From Pseudo-nitzschia pungens (lineage: Eukaryota > Bacillariophyta > Bacillariophyceae > Bacillariales > Bacillariaceae), in NCBI GenBank assembly GCA_037355855.1, contig CM074763.1, positions 4,030,001 through 4,094,000 of the forward strand: a stretch of DNA of 64,000 nt, read 5' to 3'. This document shows, in pieces, positions 18,997 to 28,472 of this stretch (position 1 is the first letter of the stretch; each line of letters starts with the position of its first letter). The translations under genes and the position numbers were made by a program. The notes under the pieces are model-generated. The model was not told the DNA's origin. It saw only the letters and a list, made by a program, of their open reading frames with translations, and did no database searches.

Positions 18997-20910
18997 CAAT
19001 TTTGCGACGCGCGATTTTGTCCGACGTTCCGATGTTCCAGTACTTAAAACACGTAGATTTCTACACAACTTTCCCCTTTGATATCTCACTCACTTCTAAA
19101 GCTCCTACAACAAAACCAAGCACTACACCTATCAACAGAGACCTTCCCTGTCTGATTCTGCTGTTTGTTTGCCTGCTCCTTGCTCCCTTTGGTTGCTTTG
19201 GTTGCTTGTTTCCTGTCGGTCGGTCGATCGGCAACAACAAGCTTCGGCAGCAAAACAACACATAATTTTCTACAGCAACACCAGTACTAATTTCTACAGC
19301 TGAATCTGTTTCGGTTTCGCTTTGTCTCCGAGCTCGGTTTGTTTTTTTCGATCTGTTTTCAAGCTACCTTATTATTTAACGCTGTACAGTCTTTCAAGCC
19401 CCTTAAGTGATATCCACTTAACGTTCTACATTCTTCAAGGTTCCTTGCTGAGTTCCCTAAGTCTTTTCAAGTTGAAGTTGTCGAACGCATACATACCCCC
19501 CCTTTCTAGAAGGTTCCTCGCAAGCATATCTTCTAGTTCCCTCCCTGTTTTCAAGTCAATAGCCTCCCTGCTTCTTAAGTACCTTTCACTTAAGTGCTAC
19601 CCTGTTTCCTAGCCAAGCCCCCCAGTCCCTAAGTGTTTTCGCTTAAGGCTCCCCCTACTACATCTGTTTTCAAGCCAAGACCAACCGATCCCTAAGTACC
19701 TCCTACTTAGTGCACTCTTGTTTCCAAGACTACAGCTACTATCGCCCCTTGTTTCCAAGACTACAGTTTCTCTGGTCCCTAAGTGTTCGCGGGTTCCCTG
19801 ATCCCTAAGTGTTTTCGCTATTAAGCAACCCCAACTTGAACTTCAAGTTCGACACTGTTTTCAAGACACAAGCCTCCCCCTGGTCCCTAGGTTTTTCTAC
19901 TAAAGCCCCTGTTTTCAAGCAAGCAGCTTCCCTGGTCCCTAAGTGTCTCGCTCAAGGTACCTGTTTTCAAGCCAATTGCCCCTGGATACTGTTTCCATTT
20001 CCCCCCTTCTACGTAACTTCTACAGGGCCAAAAGTGGTACTTCTATTCCATTTGCCCGCAACTCTGGACAGAACTACCAGAATTTTCCCTGTAGAATTCT
20101 ACAGCAGCTCTGTTCCGTGATATCCCCCTAACGTTCTACGTTCTTCAAGGTTAAGTCTTTTCAAGTTGAAGTTGTCGAACACATACAATACTACAGTTTC
20201 CCTGGTCCCTGTTCCAAGCAGCTTCCCTGGTCCCTAGGTCCCTAAGTGTCTCGCTCAAGGTCCCTGTTCTCAAGCCAATTGCCCTGGCCAATTGCCCCTG
20301 GATACTGTTTCCACTTATAAGTACTCGCGAGTTTGAACTTCAAGTTCCCTCCTGAGCCTTTTAAGTGTGCCCTGCCATTGCTATCCCCCGGTCCCTAAGT
20401 GTTCCTACTAAAGCCCCTGTTTACAAGGTCCAAGCTTCCCTGGGGCTGCTGTATTTCAATTCGAACTGTATCCGATTTGAATTTGCAAGCCTACAAGCCT
20501 ACACGATTTGCAGTAGTTGCAAAATTGTTCAAATTTGCACAATTTTCAGGCTCGGAGTACAGTACGAGTACAAGCCTACACGATTTGCAGAGTACAATTT
20601 GCAGAGTACAAGCCTACACGATTTGCAGAGCTCTTCCGCGCACAGAGTTTTTGTGCTCCAAGTGTGAGACAAATTTTGCTCGTTTTTTAGCACAAATTTC
20701 TGAGTTCCCCGGTGACTTTTGTGGGTGTGCTCCAGTATATTTTTTTGGATCCCCAGGGACCTTTTCCTTGTCCAGACCAAGGTTACCCTTGTTGTTGCTG
20801 CTGTACCCTGTTTCCAGGCTACGCCCATCTGTATATATCCATACAGGTTACCACTGACAGCCTACCAGCGCCCGAGCCAACACGCCTATTCAGACGATCC
20901 TAGTTCCACC
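18997..20910 (+). promoter_or_regulatory. LINE 5'UTR with multiple TAAGTG...CACTTA hairpins
   Basis: The first ~350 bp match the 5' ends of the ORF-less elements. From about 19380 to 20420 the sequence repeats CCCTAAGTG, TTTTCAAG and CACTTAAG words, with inverted pairs such as TTAAGTG-ATATC-CACTTAA near 19407-19425 and CTAAGTGTTTTCGCTTAAGG near 19635. A LINE needs an internal promoter here. The hairpins could be binding sites in DNA or structured leader RNA. Near 20540-20630 there are direct copies of CAAGCCTACACGATTTGCAG. Confidence 0.7.
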
Positions 20911-23868
20911 ATGCCTCCCCCCCCGCCAGCTTCCAGGCGAAAAAGGTCTACCTTGGCTAACACTCCTTCCAACAAACGCGCCTTTACGGGGACCCCTTCC
21001 CGCCGACTACCTGCTGGTTCCGTTCTTCAGGCTACTCCCTCCCCCCCCCCCTCTCCCCGTCCATCTAGGGATTCACTCCCTTCTGATGATGATATGTCCT
21101 TCACTTCTGCTGTGTCTACTGGTGCACTAGATGATGTTGATATGAGCACTGAGCAGTCAGGCACTGGGCATTCGGACACAGGGCATTCAGGCAGTGGGCA
21201 GTCCGACAGTGGGACGTCTGATAGTGGGAAGTCCAACAGTGGGAAGTCCAACAGTGGAAATTCCAACAGTGGGACGTCCAACAGTGGGAAGCCCAACAGT
21301 GGAAAGTCCAACAGTGCCACGTCTAGGGATGGCCAGCCAGGCTCTGAGCACTCAGACTCTAAGCACCCTCCTTCCAAGGTCTCTCCTTCCAAGTCTAGTC
21401 TGAAACAAGCTACTCTTGCATTTCTTTCTGACACACCGTCTGCAGAGCGACATGCCCTGCGCAAGAAAGCCCTGGCTGCTGCCAACAAAGCTCACTCAGA
21501 TTCCTTCCTCTGGTGCTTCTACGGTAAGGGGCCTTTTACTGGTCGTGCTTCCATTCCCACCCCTATCCACACTCTTCGTAAAACTCCAGCAGGATCCCGG
21601 CTATGGACTGGGTGTCCTAGCCCCACTCACTTCTTCAGCAAGAAAGATGGGAATGACAAGAAATCCATCCATGATGTCTGTCAGTCTGCCATCCCTCCAG
21701 CATATGCTCAAGCTTTTCCTGACAACCCTGAGTGGAGAACTGCTTCTGTGGAGTCCCTGGTTTCCCTTGCTTCTCTCTGTTTTCAAGCCTCTGCAGACTG
21801 GACCAAGCAACCTTCAGGCCATGCTCTGAAGAGATGTCTTATTGGTTTGGCCAAGATGTCTCCTGAGTGTTTTGATGACCTGTATTGTGAAGGTAACCTT
21901 TTGCCCAGCACTGAAGGAAGAGTTTGGTTGGCAGCCAATCAGGTGCTTGGCTCCCACTGGTATTTCAAGAAGCGTCCTCCTACACCTGCGCCAACTGCAG
22001 TTGATGATGCTTCCATTTCCAAATCAGTGTCCTTTCTTCCTGGTGGAGGTGATGCTACTGTCTTGTCCTCCTCTGCTGGGCATTTCCTCCAACGCCGAGG
22101 GGTTTGCTCCAGTGATTCTAGAGCTCCAGTGGATGTCACTGCTGGCACCAAGTGTTCTCATCGTTCTTATGTCACTCTGTCCCTTCCAAGGTTGATGTCA
22201 CAACACCCTGGGGAACTATATGATGAGCTGCTCAAGTCTCTCAAGGAAGCTTTGGATCTTCTATGGACTGTTGACAAGCGCCTGGTGTTGTATGTTTTTC
22301 CCTCCAGAGCCAGGCTCAACCCCAAGGCCAAGCCTGTTACCAAGTTTTGGACGACACTTCCTGACAGGAAGACCTTGGAATTGTATGTTGCTCAGCTCTG
22401 GCTTCGCAGTAGAACTGCTCCTCATCTACGCTTCTTTGTGGGCCACAGTGCTTCCCTGGAGAAACTCTTTTCAGCACAATTGCTCCAGAGGCTCAGAGAC
22501 CGTGACATGGACCTGAAATATGACCACATACAGGCCCCAGTTATTGTCACATGTGGCTTTCTCCTTGGATCTTACATGCAGAGTTTTGATCTTGACCACT
22601 ACAACGAATTGCTTCAGACTCATCCCAGGTTTCAGGCATGTCCTATTGCTGTTATCAGGAAGAATATCAGCCTTGACAACTCCAGAACTCCTGATCCCAA
22701 TCCTGTTCAGGCTGCACATGTTTTGTGTGATGCTACAAAGCGCGCCCAAACTGTTAAGCTCCTCAAAGCCCAGTTCAATCGGTGCAAACCTTCAGACATT
22801 GCCTCTCTCCCTGATGGTAAATTCTACAAGTTTATTGAGACAGCTACCAATCCTTCTGACAGACCTCTTCCCCCCTCCAAGCTCAAGACTGTTCGCCAGG
22901 CTAAGCACCGCCAAGCTAAATTTATTGAGAGCCATGAAACTGCTCCTGTTCTGGGGGTAGTTGATCTTGATCTTCCAGTTGACCTGGGCCAAGGGCTTGG
23001 TTTGAAGACACTGCGCAGTGTGCTTCTGGGTATCAGAACCCGTGACAATTGGTCATGGCCTCTTTTTCTTTCTGTCGATACCAGTTCATACCGAGGCGAG
23101 ATCCTTGCATTGTACAATATCACTACCAAGGCTGAAGCAATGGCCATGTTGTCTTTCCTGCCTATTATACTGGAAGCTCATTATGGTTCTTGTGTTCGAC
23201 AATGGTTCTCTTCTGAGTGCCTGACTGAAATGGAAGCCTACCATTGGGATGCTGCTGTCAATTGTGTTGTGGAAACTGAACCTGCTGCAGATCCAATGCA
23301 GGATAACTCTCTTCCCTTTTTTGGTGATGGGGATGCAAGAGATTGGGAACTTGTTGATGATGACTTGTCAGTTGACCTTGCCCCAGACCTCACCTTTGAT
23401 CTAGATCTGCACTTTAACCTCCAAGCCCGTGCTGACAGTGGTGGTGGAGGATTTGATGATTCTCAATCCATGGATACTTTAGCAACCGGTACTTCCAATC
23501 TCACTGATGTCCAGGCTTCAGCGCCTGCAGGTGGTGTTCCTACTGGAGGTGATCCTACCCATGTGGCCAAGGCTGATGCCTCTCCTGGTATTCCTCCTGA
23601 AGTTCCCCCTGCAGTTCCTGACCCTCCCCATAATGCCATGGCTGGTGACCTCCCTGTGGCCTCTCCTGATTCCTCAACTGCAGTTCCTGCTGCCGGTGGT
23701 GGGGAAGATGCAGCCTCTGCATTGAGGCTTGGAGTTGCTGCAATTGCATTCTCTTCCAGTCATGATGCTAGTGTCAGTGATTTGAGCCATGCCAATGTCT
23801 CCACCAAATCAGCTCCGGCAACTCTTTCTTCCGTGCGACAGACTCGGTTTCCTTCTGATCATGGTTAG
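20911..23868 (+). CDS. LINE ORF1 protein (copy 3, intact)
   Basis: I choose the ATG at 20911 (TTCCACCATGCC, MPPPPPASRRKR), giving 985 residues, although the frame is open from 20719. LINE ORF1 products bind element RNA in the ribonucleoprotein. The N-terminus is basic and Pro/Ser-rich. A 15-bp minisatellite at about 21190-21330 encodes SNSGK/SNSGT-type repeats that are absent in copy 4. From the FLWCFYGKGPFTGR block onwards the sequence is nearly identical to copy 4 (about 800 residues), with globular segments such as LDLLWTVDKRLVLYVFPSRA and WSWPLFLSVDTSSYRGE. No CCHC knuckle or clear RRM is visible. The C-terminus is Ala/Pro/Asp-rich. Its stop overlaps the ORF2 start by 8 nt. Confidence 0.85.
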   Translation: MPPPPPASRRKRSTLANTPSNKRAFTGTPSRRLPAGSVLQATPSPPPSPRPSRDSLPSDDDMSFTSAVSTGALDDVDMSTEQSGTGHSDTGHSGSGQSDSGTSDSGKSNSGKSNSGNSNSGTSNSGKPNSGKSNSATSRDGQPGSEHSDSKHPPSKVSPSKSSLKQATLAFLSDTPSAERHALRKKALAAANKAHSDSFLWCFYGKGPFTGRASIPTPIHTLRKTPAGSRLWTGCPSPTHFFSKKDGNDKKSIHDVCQSAIPPAYAQAFPDNPEWRTASVESLVSLASLCFQASADWTKQPSGHALKRCLIGLAKMSPECFDDLYCEGNLLPSTEGRVWLAANQVLGSHWYFKKRPPTPAPTAVDDASISKSVSFLPGGGDATVLSSSAGHFLQRRGVCSSDSRAPVDVTAGTKCSHRSYVTLSLPRLMSQHPGELYDELLKSLKEALDLLWTVDKRLVLYVFPSRARLNPKAKPVTKFWTTLPDRKTLELYVAQLWLRSRTAPHLRFFVGHSASLEKLFSAQLLQRLRDRDMDLKYDHIQAPVIVTCGFLLGSYMQSFDLDHYNELLQTHPRFQACPIAVIRKNISLDNSRTPDPNPVQAAHVLCDATKRAQTVKLLKAQFNRCKPSDIASLPDGKFYKFIETATNPSDRPLPPSKLKTVRQAKHRQAKFIESHETAPVLGVVDLDLPVDLGQGLGLKTLRSVLLGIRTRDNWSWPLFLSVDTSSYRGEILALYNITTKAEAMAMLSFLPIILEAHYGSCVRQWFSSECLTEMEAYHWDAAVNCVVETEPAADPMQDNSLPFFGDGDARDWELVDDDLSVDLAPDLTFDLDLHFNLQARADSGGGGFDDSQSMDTLATGTSNLTDVQASAPAGGVPTGGDPTHVAKADASPGIPPEVPPAVPDPPHNAMAGDLPVASPDSSTAVPAAGGGEDAASALRLGVAAIAFSSSHDASVSDLSHANVSTKSAPATLSSVRQTRFPSDHG

Positions 23869-24894
23869 CTCTTCTGATATGAGGTGTGATGGGATGCCTT
23901 CCAATCCAAATCCCATCAAAGCTTCTCCTGTTTCTCCCTTTTCCCCCTCCGACTCTTCCCCTGTCCCTCATTTTGTCCAATTAACTCTTCATGGAGAATC
24001 TCTTGCTGCTAAGGATTCTGACACTTTTGGTCATTCCTTCCCTCAAGCTCCATCCTCTAACTCCACCATCATCACATTCCAAAACATTGGACCACAGCGC
24101 AGAGCTGCCTTTATGTCCATGTCCAAGCACAACGCCCGTCAATTTGTCAAGAGCAATGACTACTTCACTACCAGTATCAGGATCACTCCCGGTGCCCATT
24201 GTGTGATGCAGACAACGAGAAGGTCTCTCATGTGCTCTCCTGCAAGGACCCTGGGGCAGTACAGCACAGTGTGTCAGCTTTCAAGGGACCACTGCAGAAG
24301 AGGCTTGAAGTTGAACAAACTGATCCATCATTGGTTGTTGCCATTGTGGATCTTCTCACCAGAGTTCGGAAGGGCCAGAACATTTATCCATCATCCTACT
24401 CACTTGCAATTGCGTCTGCTGTCAGGGCACAGAGGACTATTGGCTGGCACAACTGGCTTCTTGGTAGGTGGTCTCCTCGCTGGTACCAAATTCAGGCTGA
24501 CTACTACTCCCACATTGGAAGCAAGCGCTCTCCCAAACGTTGGGCTACAGCTATCATCCATCAGTTCTTTCTTACCTCCTGGGATCTTTGGACTTATAGG
24601 AATGAACGACTCCATGGTCCTGGGGGTACCCTGGATGCTGAACAACACCAATCTCTTGATGCTTCCATCACTTCAGAATTGGCAATTGGTGCAGCTGGTG
24701 CACTTCCCCAGTCACACTCCCTGTTACAAACCCCTTTCCACGTCCTACAAGGTTACACCCTGACTGCCAAGCGGCAGTGGCTTGCAACCATCCACCTTGC
24801 AAGGAAGCAGTATGCAGCGCCTGTCCCACCAGTGCAGCCATACCAACAGGAGGCTGCTCTTCTCAGAGCCTGGCTTACTGGACCTCAGGGTTGA
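23861..24894 (+). pseudogene. LINE ORF2 remnant (copy 3, internally deleted)
   Basis: ATG at 23861 overlaps the ORF1 stop (ATGGTTAG). About 100 codons are collinear with copy 4 up to ARQFVKSN, including the start of the endonuclease (ITFQNIGP). At about 24160 the sequence jumps into the C-terminal finger region. The original frame of that region is one base off and is read from about 24199 (CDADNEKVSHVLSCKD...) to TGA at 24892-24894. All catalytic domains are absent. Confidence 0.88.
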
Positions 24895-25069
24895 TTACAC
24901 TTTGTACCTTGGTTTTGTCTTCTGTTCCTGCTTCTTATCCTGTCCCATCCCTTTTGATACTGGATCTTATCCCAATATCTTCATTCCCATTTCACTTTCT
25001 CTCAAGTCCCTCTTTTGTGGGACTTGTTTGTCCTTTCCCCTGCTTGATGTTCAAGGTTTGTTTGAAAAT

Positions 25070-25195
25070 TTGTCGTTCTGCCACTTGGGGTCCTGACTCT
25101 ATGATGGAGGCGACGTTAAAGTCTGGTTACAGACTGAGTAATTTAGTTTCACCTTTGGTGATTAAAGTTATTTAAATACGTATATTATTATTATT
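25070..25195 (+). promoter_or_regulatory. LINE structured 3' module and (ATT)n tail
   Basis: The module begins TGTCGTTCTGCCACTTGG and holds three inverted repeats: outer GTCG...CGAC; then GTCTG-GTTA-CAGAC; then TCACC-TTT-GGTGA. It ends TTTAAATACGTATATT(ATT)n. It is present in every 3'-complete LINE copy here and, with compensating changes, in the ORF-less elements. By analogy with LINE/SINE pairs this is the likely RT recognition site for target-primed reverse transcription. Confidence 0.75.
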
Positions 25196-25256
25196 ATTCA
25201 TCCTTATCCTTAATCCAGTCCCGAGTGGACTCGTGACTGTATTCCGGTGCACGGCA
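25196..25256 (-). repeat. LINE target duplication (right copy) and last 39 bp of Gypsy 1 5' LTR
   Basis: 25196-25217 repeats 18975-18996. 25218-25256 completes the LTR to exactly 191 bp and ends GGCA. ACTAC at 25257-25261 is the Gypsy target duplication. Confidence 0.93.
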
Positions 25257-25261
25257 ACTAC

Positions 25262-26333
25262 TACTACTAGGAAATCGAACCCAAAGACAAGTCGAAAACT
25301 ACCACCCACCTCAGGCGGTGGTGGTAGGGAGAAAAATAAAAGAACCAAGAACAACCCCACCGAGGTTTTGGTTGGTACCACACCACCAAACAACAAACCC
25401 GCCGCAACGGGTTTTGTTACACCAAGAAGTAGTAGTAATACCGGTGCCAAGATACCACCAAGACCCACCTACGAAGCCTTGCTACAACAGCTAGAAGCGA
25501 GCCAGCAGAAAGTTGCTTCTTTAGAGAGGGATGTGACAATACTGCGGGAGGATACACAAAAAGGAGAGCCCACACCGAAGGCAACTAAGCCAAAGCAGCA
25601 GATGGTACGAACCGTAAGTGAAACAAAATTAGAGATAACACAGCTGCAGTTCAATAAACTCTCTGAACACAGGAACGACGCGGGGTTGGAAGGGCAGTTG
25701 ACACGGCACATAAAGACTAGGTGGTTTCATGAATTGAAGTTTATTGTGGATGAAGATCGTGTCAAATCAGTTTTGAAGAGAGCGATTGAGTCAAAAGCTG
25801 TGATTCCGCCCCATGGTATTCCATTTCAAGTTTTTTATGAGTTTAACAGAAGGTTGGTGTACAAGGGTGTTGCCACGCTGCGGCATAATGCTCAAACTTT
25901 GGCTAGAAAACATTATCTCGGTACGTGCTTACTAAGTGGATGAATTGGATACTATTACTGCTTGGTGGTGATTGAAACTATCGTATGCATTCCAAGCTAC
26001 TCTAATGTCATAACTTTTCTACTGCTGTGTACTCCTAGAGGACACACTTGAACAAGAGGATGCTGGCATTGTGCCAAATTCATTTCGGGGTAAAGTGGAA
26101 ATTGTTGTGAAGGAGGTTGCTAGTAGTGCTGGTAGAAGAAAGAAAATGGGACTGCATCCAGAGTACAGAAGGTATGATGGCAGTGAAAATGAGGATTTTT
26201 ATTACTTTGTGACTCGGATTCTGTCAAGTGTCTGTCCAATACAGAGGGACTACAAAACCAGAAGGAAGACATGTTTGATAAGTATAATTTTCACAGTTAC
26301 GGATGAAGCATTTGCATTGATGATGATTCATAA
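25262..26333 (+). pseudogene. Interrupted host gene, middle segments (with intron)
   Basis: Coding resumes in phase at 25262 (TTTTRKSNPKTSRK...) after the Gypsy. It is Lys/Thr/Pro-rich, then forms a predicted coiled coil (YEALLQQLEASQQKVASLERD) and a globular stretch (TRHIKTRWFHELKF...VLKRAIESK). A phase-1 intron of 118 bp is inferred at 25921-26038 (GTACGT...CCTAG); it joins G and AG into a Glu codon and leads to DTLEQEDAG. The second part (KVEIVVKEV...GLHPEYRRYDGS) continues to ALMMIH at 26333, where the ORF-less element begins. No Pfam-type family is recognised. Confidence 0.7.
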
Positions 26334-28456
26334 ATACAATTTGCGCGACGCGCATTTTGTCCGACGTTCCGATGTTCCAGTACTAAAAATACGTAGATTT
26401 CTACACAACTTTACCATGCGATATCTCGCTCCCTTTTACACCCCCAATCACAACCCCAGGACCTACATGTATTAACCAAGACCTGCGCTCTTCGTTTCTG
26501 CTATCGGTTCAGTTGCTGGCTGCTTTGTTTGGTTGCTTTGGTTGCCAATTCACCACTCGGCCAAGGATCGAGCAGCAGCAGCACACCAAACCAAAAACGA
26601 CACATAATTTTCTACAGCAATTCCAGTACAGATTCTACCGTACAGCAACAGCAACACCCACAACGTACATGCCTATTGCTTCGATCTGTTTCCCAGCTCC
26701 ATTCCAAGGCACCTAAGTATATCTTATACTTACTGTTCTACACTGTTTCCAAGCTGCTTAAGTGATACTCACTTAAAGTTCTTCCACTGTAGGAATATTT
26801 CTACAAGAAATTCCAGATGTCATCTGTTTCCAAGTCTACTGCCCTGCTGGACCATAAGTGTTTTCGCTTATGGTCCTACTGTTTTCTGACCCAAGCCCCA
26901 AAGCCGCTAAGTACAGTTCGCTTAAGGCCCTACCATCTACATGTACCTCTCAGGTGTACAGTATAAATGTCATCTGTTTCCAAGTCTACTGCCCTGATGG
27001 ACGATAAGTGTTTTCGCTTATGGTCCTACTGTTTTCTGACCCAAGCCCCAAAGCCGCTAAGTACAGTTCGTTTAAGGCTCCACCACCTACATATACCTCT
27101 CAGATGCATTCTTCAACTGTCATCTGTTTTCAAGTCTACTGCCCTGCTGGACCATAAGTGTTTTCGCTTAAGGTCCTACTGTTTTCTGACCCAAGCCCCA
27201 AAGCCGCTAAGTACAGTTTGCTTAAGGCTCTCCTACCTACATAACTTTCTCAGGTGCATTCTTCAACTGTCATCTGTTTTCAAGTCTACTGCCCTGCTGG
27301 ACCATAAGTGTTTTCGCTTATGGTCCTACTGTTTTCTGACCCAAGCCCCAAAGCCGCTAAGTACAGTTCGTTTAAGGCTCCACCACCTACATAACCCTCT
27401 CAGGTGCACACTTCAACTGTCATCTGTTTTCAAGTCTACTGCCCTGCTGGACCATAAGTGTTTTCGCTTAAGGTCCTACTGTTTTTCTGACCCAAGCCCC
27501 AAAGTCGCTAAGTACAGCTTGCTTAAGGCTCTCCTACCTACATAACCCTCTCAGGTGCACACTTCAACTGTCATCTGTTTTCAAGTCTACTGCCCTTCTG
27601 GACCATAAGTGTTTTCGATTATGGACCTACTGTTTTTCTGACCCAAGCCCCAAAGTCGCGAAGTACCCTTTACTTAACGCTCTACCACCTACTTATACCC
27701 CTTCAGTTCACAGTACAGCTGTCACCTGTTTCCAAGACTACAGGCCTGCTGGTATTAAGTGTTCTCACTTAGAGCCCTTGTTTCCAAGCTACTACGACGT
27801 TCTAACAGGAGGACAGCAGCTGTTTTGAATTTCGTAGTAGGCTCCACCGCCTCTATGTGTTATACCTAGGTACCAGCAGGTACCACTAAGATGGCAGGTA
27901 CTGAATGTACGAGCATTACCTGGGAAATTTTGCTCGTGTTCTTTTGATGTACCATACGGTAAGGTTACGGGAATGTGTTTGGGGATGACTACTCGCATTA
28001 CTGGTGATGCTGCACTCCAGCATTCAGAGAGGAGTTTTGCTTTTGTACGCTGACCACTAGCATTACAGATACCATGTATCTAGTCAGGGTTTTGCTTGTG
28101 TCAGCTGACCACTAGCATTACGGATGCTGCACACCAGCATTGGAGGGACAGTTTTGCTTGTGTCTTTCCCTTTCACGTTCTTGTTACCCCGTTTCCTGTA
28201 CGCTTTGCAACAGCAGTGTCTGTTGTGCTCTGGACTGGTTCGTTTTTTTCCTGTTTCTTACCAAGGTTTGTTTGCAAAATAGTCGTCTTTACAACCTGGG
28301 GACCAAATCCCCCATGGTTGAGGCGACGCGTCGTTCTACAACTTGGGGCCTAAACTCTCTTCGATTGAGGGGACGATAAAGTCTGGTTACAGACTGAGTA
28401 GCTTTTAACCACCTTCGGTGGATTTTCCTACTTAAATAAGTATATTATTATTATTA
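26334..28456 (+). mobile_element. ORF-less LINE-like element 1 (RIME-like non-autonomous partner)
   Basis: 2.1 kb with a perfect 16-bp target duplication at 26318-26333 and 28457-28472. The first ~350 bp are homologous to the LINE 5'UTR (GCGACGCGC, TTTTGTCCGACGTTCCGATG, GATTTCTACACAACTTT, ACACATAATTTTCTACAGCA). The body has six 150-bp tandem units carrying a long hairpin. The 3' end contains two copies of the CGTCGTTCTACAACTTGGGG...GGCGACG domain, the GTCTG-GTTA-CAGAC hairpin, CCACC-TTC-GGTGG, and a TACTTAAATAAGTATATT(ATT)n tail. There is no ORF of note. It interrupts the host gene exon. Confidence 0.9.
26819..27870 (+). repeat. 150-bp tandem repeats with perfect hairpins (6 units plus partial)
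   Basis: Units start GTCATCTGTTT at 26819, 26969, 27119, 27269, 27419 and 27570; a diverged seventh starts at 27721. The spacing is 150-151 bp. The best-conserved units contain arms GGACCATAAGTG and CGCTTATGGTCC around TTTT, a 12-bp stem with one T-G wobble. A weaker second hairpin (CTAAGTACAGTTCGCTTAAG) follows about 60 bp later. Open frames through the array are artefacts of a period divisible by three. Confidence 0.88.
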
Positions 28457-28472
28457 TGATGATGATTCATAA

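Larger units (their letters stand above)
18997..25195 (+). mobile_element. LINE copy 3: full-length ends, internal ORF2 deletion
   Basis: The element starts CAATTTTGCGACGCGCG, the same start found in the ORF-less elements at 26334 and 38607, and ends in TATATTATTATT. It has a 1.9-kb 5'UTR, intact ORF1 and the first ~100 codons of ORF2. It then jumps at about 24160 to a point near the ORF2 finger. Relative to copy 4 about 4.8 kb is missing (equivalent to 48391-53197), which removes endonuclease, RT and RNase H and shifts the frame. Target duplications of 19-22 bp flank it. It could only have moved using enzymes supplied in trans, unless the deletion came after insertion. Confidence 0.93.
13179..25256 (-). 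mobile_element. Gypsy-type LTR retrotransposon 1 (complete; LINE nested in its right LTR)
   Basis: The element lies on the minus strand: LTR 13179-13369, pol, gag, leader, then the other LTR split by a LINE into 18845-18996 and 25218-25256. Both LTRs are 191 bp and I see no difference between them, so insertion was recent and the LINE is younger still. The ends are TGCC...GGCA. The 5-bp duplication ACTAC flanks it at 13174-13178 and 25257-25261. Gag and pol are both open, so apart from the LINE it looks autonomous. It sits in the first exon of the host gene. Confidence 0.95.

Noticed and set aside
25233..25261. Host gene start at 25233 (MTVFRCTA)
   Set aside because: Those residues are encoded by the Gypsy LTR. 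The true upstream exon is at 13051-13178.
26340..26475. Continuation of the host exon into LRDAHFVRR...
   Set aside because: This reads into the inserted element. The 16-bp duplication shows that the exon resumes at 28473.
26967..27545. A 192-residue plus-strand frame across the 150-bp repeats
   Set aside because: The 150-bp period is a multiple of three, so any stop-free frame stays open through the array. It is not conserved in the other element copies.
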